The notes under the pieces are model-generated. The model saw only the letters and a list, made by a program, of their open reading frames with translations. It had not been told where the DNA came from and made no database searches. Positions 4,918 through 7,860 of a stretch of DNA of 7,860 nt are shown here, in pieces (the stretch's first letter is position 1; every line of letters starts with the position of its first letter). A program made the translations under genes and the position numbers. This stretch comes from Bacteroidaceae bacterium (GTDB lineage: Bacteria; Bacteroidota; Bacteroidia; Bacteroidales; Bacteroidaceae): contig CAAGGT010000155.1 in the NCBI GenBank assembly GCA_900769465.1, positions 1-7,860 on the forward strand, in the 5' to 3' direction.

Positions 4918-6348
4918 ATGGCATTTGTATACTTTACAGAACAAGAAAAAGAGCAAGCGAATAGCGCCGATATCGCAAGCTATCTAAAACTACATGGCGA
5001 AACCGTAAAGCGAGCCGGACGAGAAAATGTGTGGTACGCTCCATCGGGTAAAGTCTCTATAAACGGCTCTGAATGGTACAGCCAATATGAAGAAACAGGT
5101 GGCGGTGCAATTCTGTTTGTACGAAAGTTTTTCGGGCTCTCTTTCCCCGAAGCTGTGCGATCACTTCTTGGTGATAATGTTGGCACAGTTGTACAGCAAA
5201 AGCCCAAAGAAGAAAAGGTTGAAGAAAAGAAGTTTGAAGTCCCTCCCAAACATACCGACATGCGTCGAGTGTACGGTTATTTGTGTAACGAAAGAGGTAT
5301 CGCAAGGAGCATTGTACATGCATTTGCAAGCGAGGGATTGCTCTTCGAAGAACCTGAATACCACAACGCAGTATTCGTAGGAACCAACAACGAAGGAGCC
5401 CCTATGCACATACACAAACGAAGCACCGTGCCCGGCTCCGACTTCAAGAATAACGTGTACGGCAGCAACGCTGATTACAGCTTTCATTGGAACGGAACTT
5501 CCGATAGGCTCTATGTCTTCGAAGCTCCAATTGATATGCTTTCATACCTAACACTTTATTCGAGCGAGTGGGAGAAGCACTCCTATGTTGCACTCTGTTC
5601 AACTGCTGATCGAGGTGCCATGAGGATGCTCAAAGAACGTGCAGATCTGAAAAATGTTTACCTATGTCTCGACCACGACAGCGCAGGTATAGAAGGAGCT
5701 TATCGGATAGCGGAAAGCATCAGAACTCTCGACCGAGAGTGTAACATCTGGCGAGCCCTGCCCGTGCATAAGGACTGGAACGAGGACATAAAAGCCCTGC
5801 GAGGAAAAGAAGCAATACCGTCTTCCAAACACAAGAAAATGGAGATTTACAAGCAAAATTGTAATGAAATGTTTGCAGAATTGCGTGAAACACTATCCAA
5901 TATTGGCAACGGTGAGCGTACGAGCAAATACAAAGGACATGCAATATTTGACTACGCAAGAGCTCAATTGGATCGTGCAGCTAAAGCGGTAACCGACAAC
6001 GAAAGCATCAAGTGCTATAACGAACTTGGCAAGACTTTTATAATCGGATATTGCATCAGGCAAAGGCAAATGGGAGTCGAATATACCTTGGACGATATCC
6101 ATAAGCGAATGATGGAAATGTATAAGCCGCACAGAGATTATGACTCTGTCGGAAGCCTCGATGATCAAATCGAGAAAGCCATCACAGAGCTCAACAAAAA
6201 GGCTAACGAAAAGGAATCCTTTTCAAAGGATGAAATAGGTGTATTTCAAAACGAATTCCTACGCATTGCCTTCGATTGTTTCCGTCAGAAAGGAACCACC
6301 ATCTGCGAAGCGGAAGCACTCGAGAAAAAACAAATGATAATTCAATGA
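4918..6348 (+). CDS. Toprim-domain primase-like protein (DUF3991/Toprim family)
   Basis: The 476-aa product fits the DUF3991-plus-Toprim proteins of conjugative elements, thought to act as primases or nucleic-acid processing enzymes on transferred single-stranded DNA. Residues about 13-85 resemble a DnaG CHC2-type domain (ADIASYLKLHG... then ETGGGAILFVRKFFGLSFPEAVRSLL), but there are no cysteines in it, so the zinc knuckle is lost. A Glu/Lys linker (about 95-107) leads to the DUF3991-like region (about 110-190). Toprim motifs follow: LYVFEAPIDMLSYL with E202 and D206, YLCLDHDSAGIEGA with D252 and D254, and KDWNED at 285-290. The last 170 residues are mainly helical and not assigned. It starts 11 bases after the relaxase stop and its own stop is fused to the virD4 ribosome site, indicating one operon. 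Confidence 0.87.
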   Translation: MAFVYFTEQEKEQANSADIASYLKLHGETVKRAGRENVWYAPSGKVSINGSEWYSQYEETGGGAILFVRKFFGLSFPEAVRSLLGDNVGTVVQQKPKEEKVEEKKFEVPPKHTDMRRVYGYLCNERGIARSIVHAFASEGLLFEEPEYHNAVFVGTNNEGAPMHIHKRSTVPGSDFKNNVYGSNADYSFHWNGTSDRLYVFEAPIDMLSYLTLYSSEWEKHSYVALCSTADRGAMRMLKERADLKNVYLCLDHDSAGIEGAYRIAESIRTLDRECNIWRALPVHKDWNEDIKALRGKEAIPSSKHKKMEIYKQNCNEMFAELRETLSNIGNGERTSKYKGHAIFDYARAQLDRAAKAVTDNESIKCYNELGKTFIIGYCIRQRQMGVEYTLDDIHKRMMEMYKPHRDYDSVGSLDDQIEKAITELNKKANEKESFSKDEIGVFQNEFLRIAFDCFRQKGTTICEAEALEKKQMIIQ

Positions 6349-6358
6349 AAGGAGATCT

Positions 6359-7860
6359 ATGACCGGAATATCAACACTAATCATTATCGCCGCCATCATG
6401 GGCGGTGTTTTTATTCTTATAGCAACGTGCTCTTACCTGTATCAGCTGAAAAGCATCAAGGCAAAAACCGCAGGCGATGGTCAGCACGGTACAGCTCGGT
6501 GGGCAAGCAATGCAGAAATCAAAGCCACCTATAAACACATTGACTTCCGACCGGAGCTATGGCGAAGTGATCCCGAGAGTCGACCGAAGGATCAAGGAAT
6601 CGTTGTTGGATGCACCACCAAAGGCAAGCAAACCGTTGCAATGGTTGACACGGGTGACGTGCATTGCATGATGATTGGAGCAGCCGGAGTCGGTAAAACT
6701 GCATTCTGGCTATACCCAAATATTGAGTTTGCCTGCGCCTCGGGAATGTCCTTCATGTCAACCGATACAAAAGGAGATATACTCCGTAATTACGGTAACA
6801 TAGCCCAAGATTATTATGGCTATCACATATCGGTTATTGACCTTCGAAATCCGATGAGATCACACGGAAACAACCTCTTGCACTTGGTGAACAAGTACAT
6901 GGATCTGTACGCGGAGAATCCCAAGAATCTCGCCTACAAAGCAAAGGCAGAAAAGTTCGCAAAGATTATCTCAAAGACCATTATCCTTTCAGGCATGGAT
7001 GCCGGAAGCTTTGGTCAAAACGCATACTTCTATGATGCGGCCGAAGGTCTTCTCACAGCCTCGATACTGCTGGTATCGGAGTTCTGCGAGAAGGATGAGC
7101 GACACATTGTATCAGTATTCAAAATCATTCAGGAACTGCTGGCGCCTCAAAAAGGTGTGCGTGGTCGTAACGAATTCCAAGCCCTCATGGAAAAGTTACC
7201 TCCCGAGCATAAAGCCAAGTGGTTCGCCGGAGCAGCCCTCAATACCGCGGAGCAAAGCATGGCATCAGTTATGTCAACAGCGCTATCACGATTGAATGCC
7301 TTCCTTGATTCCGAGCTTGAAACAATTTTGTGTAACGATACAGAGATTGATGCCGAAGAATTCTGCAATAGCAAGTCTGCAATCTTCATCATCATGCCCG
7401 AGGAAGATAGCTCGAAATACTTTATGGTATCTCTGATCATTCAGCAGTTATACCGAGAAATCCTTGCAGTCGCTGATGAGAATAAGGGTAAACTAAAGAA
7501 CCGTGTCGTGTTTTATTGCGATGAGTTCGGAACCCTGCCCAAGATAGAATCAGCGGAAATGATGTTCTCAGCATCACGTTCACGCCGAGTATCTATTGTG
7601 CCTATCATACAGTCCTTTGCTCAGCTGAAGAAGAACTATGGTGACGAAGGCGCCGAAATTATTATCGACAACACGCAGTTGACGGTATTCGGTGGTTTCG
7701 CACCGAACTCAGAATCAGCTCAGGTCCTGTCCAAGTCACTCGGAAGCAGAACAGTACTGTCGGGCTCCGTCAACCAAGGCAAGAACGATCCGTCTCGCTC
7801 TCTGCAGATGATCGAGCGACCTTTGATGACACCGGACGAGTTGAAATCACTTCCCAAAGG
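6359..7860 (+). CDS. VirD4/TraG-type coupling protein (3' truncated by window)
   Basis: This hexameric inner-membrane ATPase docks the relaxosome to the type IV secretion channel. The frame is open from ATG 6359 to the window end, giving 500 complete codons; the C-terminus lies beyond. Residues 5-24 form a transmembrane segment (STLIIIAAIMGGVFILIATC), followed by the TraG-type motif HGTARWAS (43-50). Walker A is GAAGVGKT (107-114), with STDTKGDI at 134-141. Walker B is RVVFYCDEFGTLP (382-394) and is followed by the family's SASRSRRVSIVPIIQSFAQL (404-423). The single N-terminal membrane segment is the only one apparent, which differs from VirD4 proteins with two. The ribosome site AAAGGAG (6348-6354) overlaps the last base of the preceding stop and has a 4-base spacer to the ATG, suggesting cotranslation with the primase-like gene. 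Confidence 0.93.
   Translation, partial: MTGISTLIIIAAIMGGVFILIATCSYLYQLKSIKAKTAGDGQHGTARWASNAEIKATYKHIDFRPELWRSDPESRPKDQGIVVGCTTKGKQTVAMVDTGDVHCMMIGAAGVGKTAFWLYPNIEFACASGMSFMSTDTKGDILRNYGNIAQDYYGYHISVIDLRNPMRSHGNNLLHLVNKYMDLYAENPKNLAYKAKAEKFAKIISKTIILSGMDAGSFGQNAYFYDAAEGLLTASILLVSEFCEKDERHIVSVFKIIQELLAPQKGVRGRNEFQALMEKLPPEHKAKWFAGAALNTAEQSMASVMSTALSRLNAFLDSELETILCNDTEIDAEEFCNSKSAIFIIMPEEDSSKYFMVSLIIQQLYREILAVADENKGKLKNRVVFYCDEFGTLPKIESAEMMFSASRSRRVSIVPIIQSFAQLKKNYGDEGAEIIIDNTQLTVFGGFAPNSESAQVLSKSLGSRTVLSGSVNQGKNDPSRSLQMIERPLMTPDELKSLPK

Noticed and set aside
6477..7440. Several 60-100-codon frames on both strands within virD4
   Set aside because: All lie inside the continuous VirD4 frame, which carries Walker A, Walker B and the other family motifs; the alternatives show no domain.
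1..7860. CRISPR array, tRNA, rRNA, riboswitch, insertion sequence or attachment site
   Set aside because: No regularly spaced repeats, no cloverleaf or conserved rRNA sequence, no transposase frame and no integrase or terminal repeats were seen on either strand.

Overview
The window is an internal part of an integrative/conjugative (or conjugative-plasmid) transfer module. The protein families, the strong AAAGGAG-type ribosome binding sites, the frequent GTG/TTG starts and the by-eye moderate base composition point to a Bacillota host, most likely a gut Clostridia member. No integrase, attachment site, antibiotic-resistance gene, tRNA, rRNA, IS element or CRISPR array is visible. Every supported gene is on the + strand and packed tightly, apart from one 260-base gap.

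Layout. Positions 1-822 are the C-terminal part of a VirB4-type conjugation ATPase that begins before the window. Positions 850-1356 encode a small single-pass membrane protein resembling the N-terminal part of the NlpC/P60-type cell-wall hydrolase that often follows virB4 in these elements, but with no hydrolase domain. Positions 1361-2847 hold five small genes of unknown function: a 206-aa acidic protein, a short protein resembling the DUF6103 family, a 114-aa acidic protein, and two genes under 60 codons (2543-2686 and 2683-2847), the last with four clustered cysteines.

Positions 2848-3107 are non-coding and rich in structure: a possible terminator hairpin, a long imperfect inverted repeat (2983-3001 / 3024-3043), a near-direct repeat sharing the right arm of that inverted repeat, and several GCGC-rich elements. 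Because this gap lies immediately before the DNA-processing genes, it is the best candidate for the origin of transfer (oriT).

Positions 3108-7860 are the DNA-processing and coupling operon: a MobC-like relaxosome accessory protein, a MobP3-type relaxase with an HUH motif, a DUF3991/Toprim primase-like protein, and a VirD4/TraG coupling ATPase running off the right edge. The expected working order is that accessory protein and relaxase bind and nick oriT, VirD4 hands the relaxase-DNA complex to the VirB4-powered type IV channel, and the primase-like protein helps complementary-strand synthesis.

The backbone is a familiar type of clostridial conjugation module. I do not see clear evidence of a wholly new system. 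The points most worth checking are the structured oriT candidate, a possible AUA start codon, the hydrolase-less membrane protein, and the uncharacterised small-gene cluster beside oriT.
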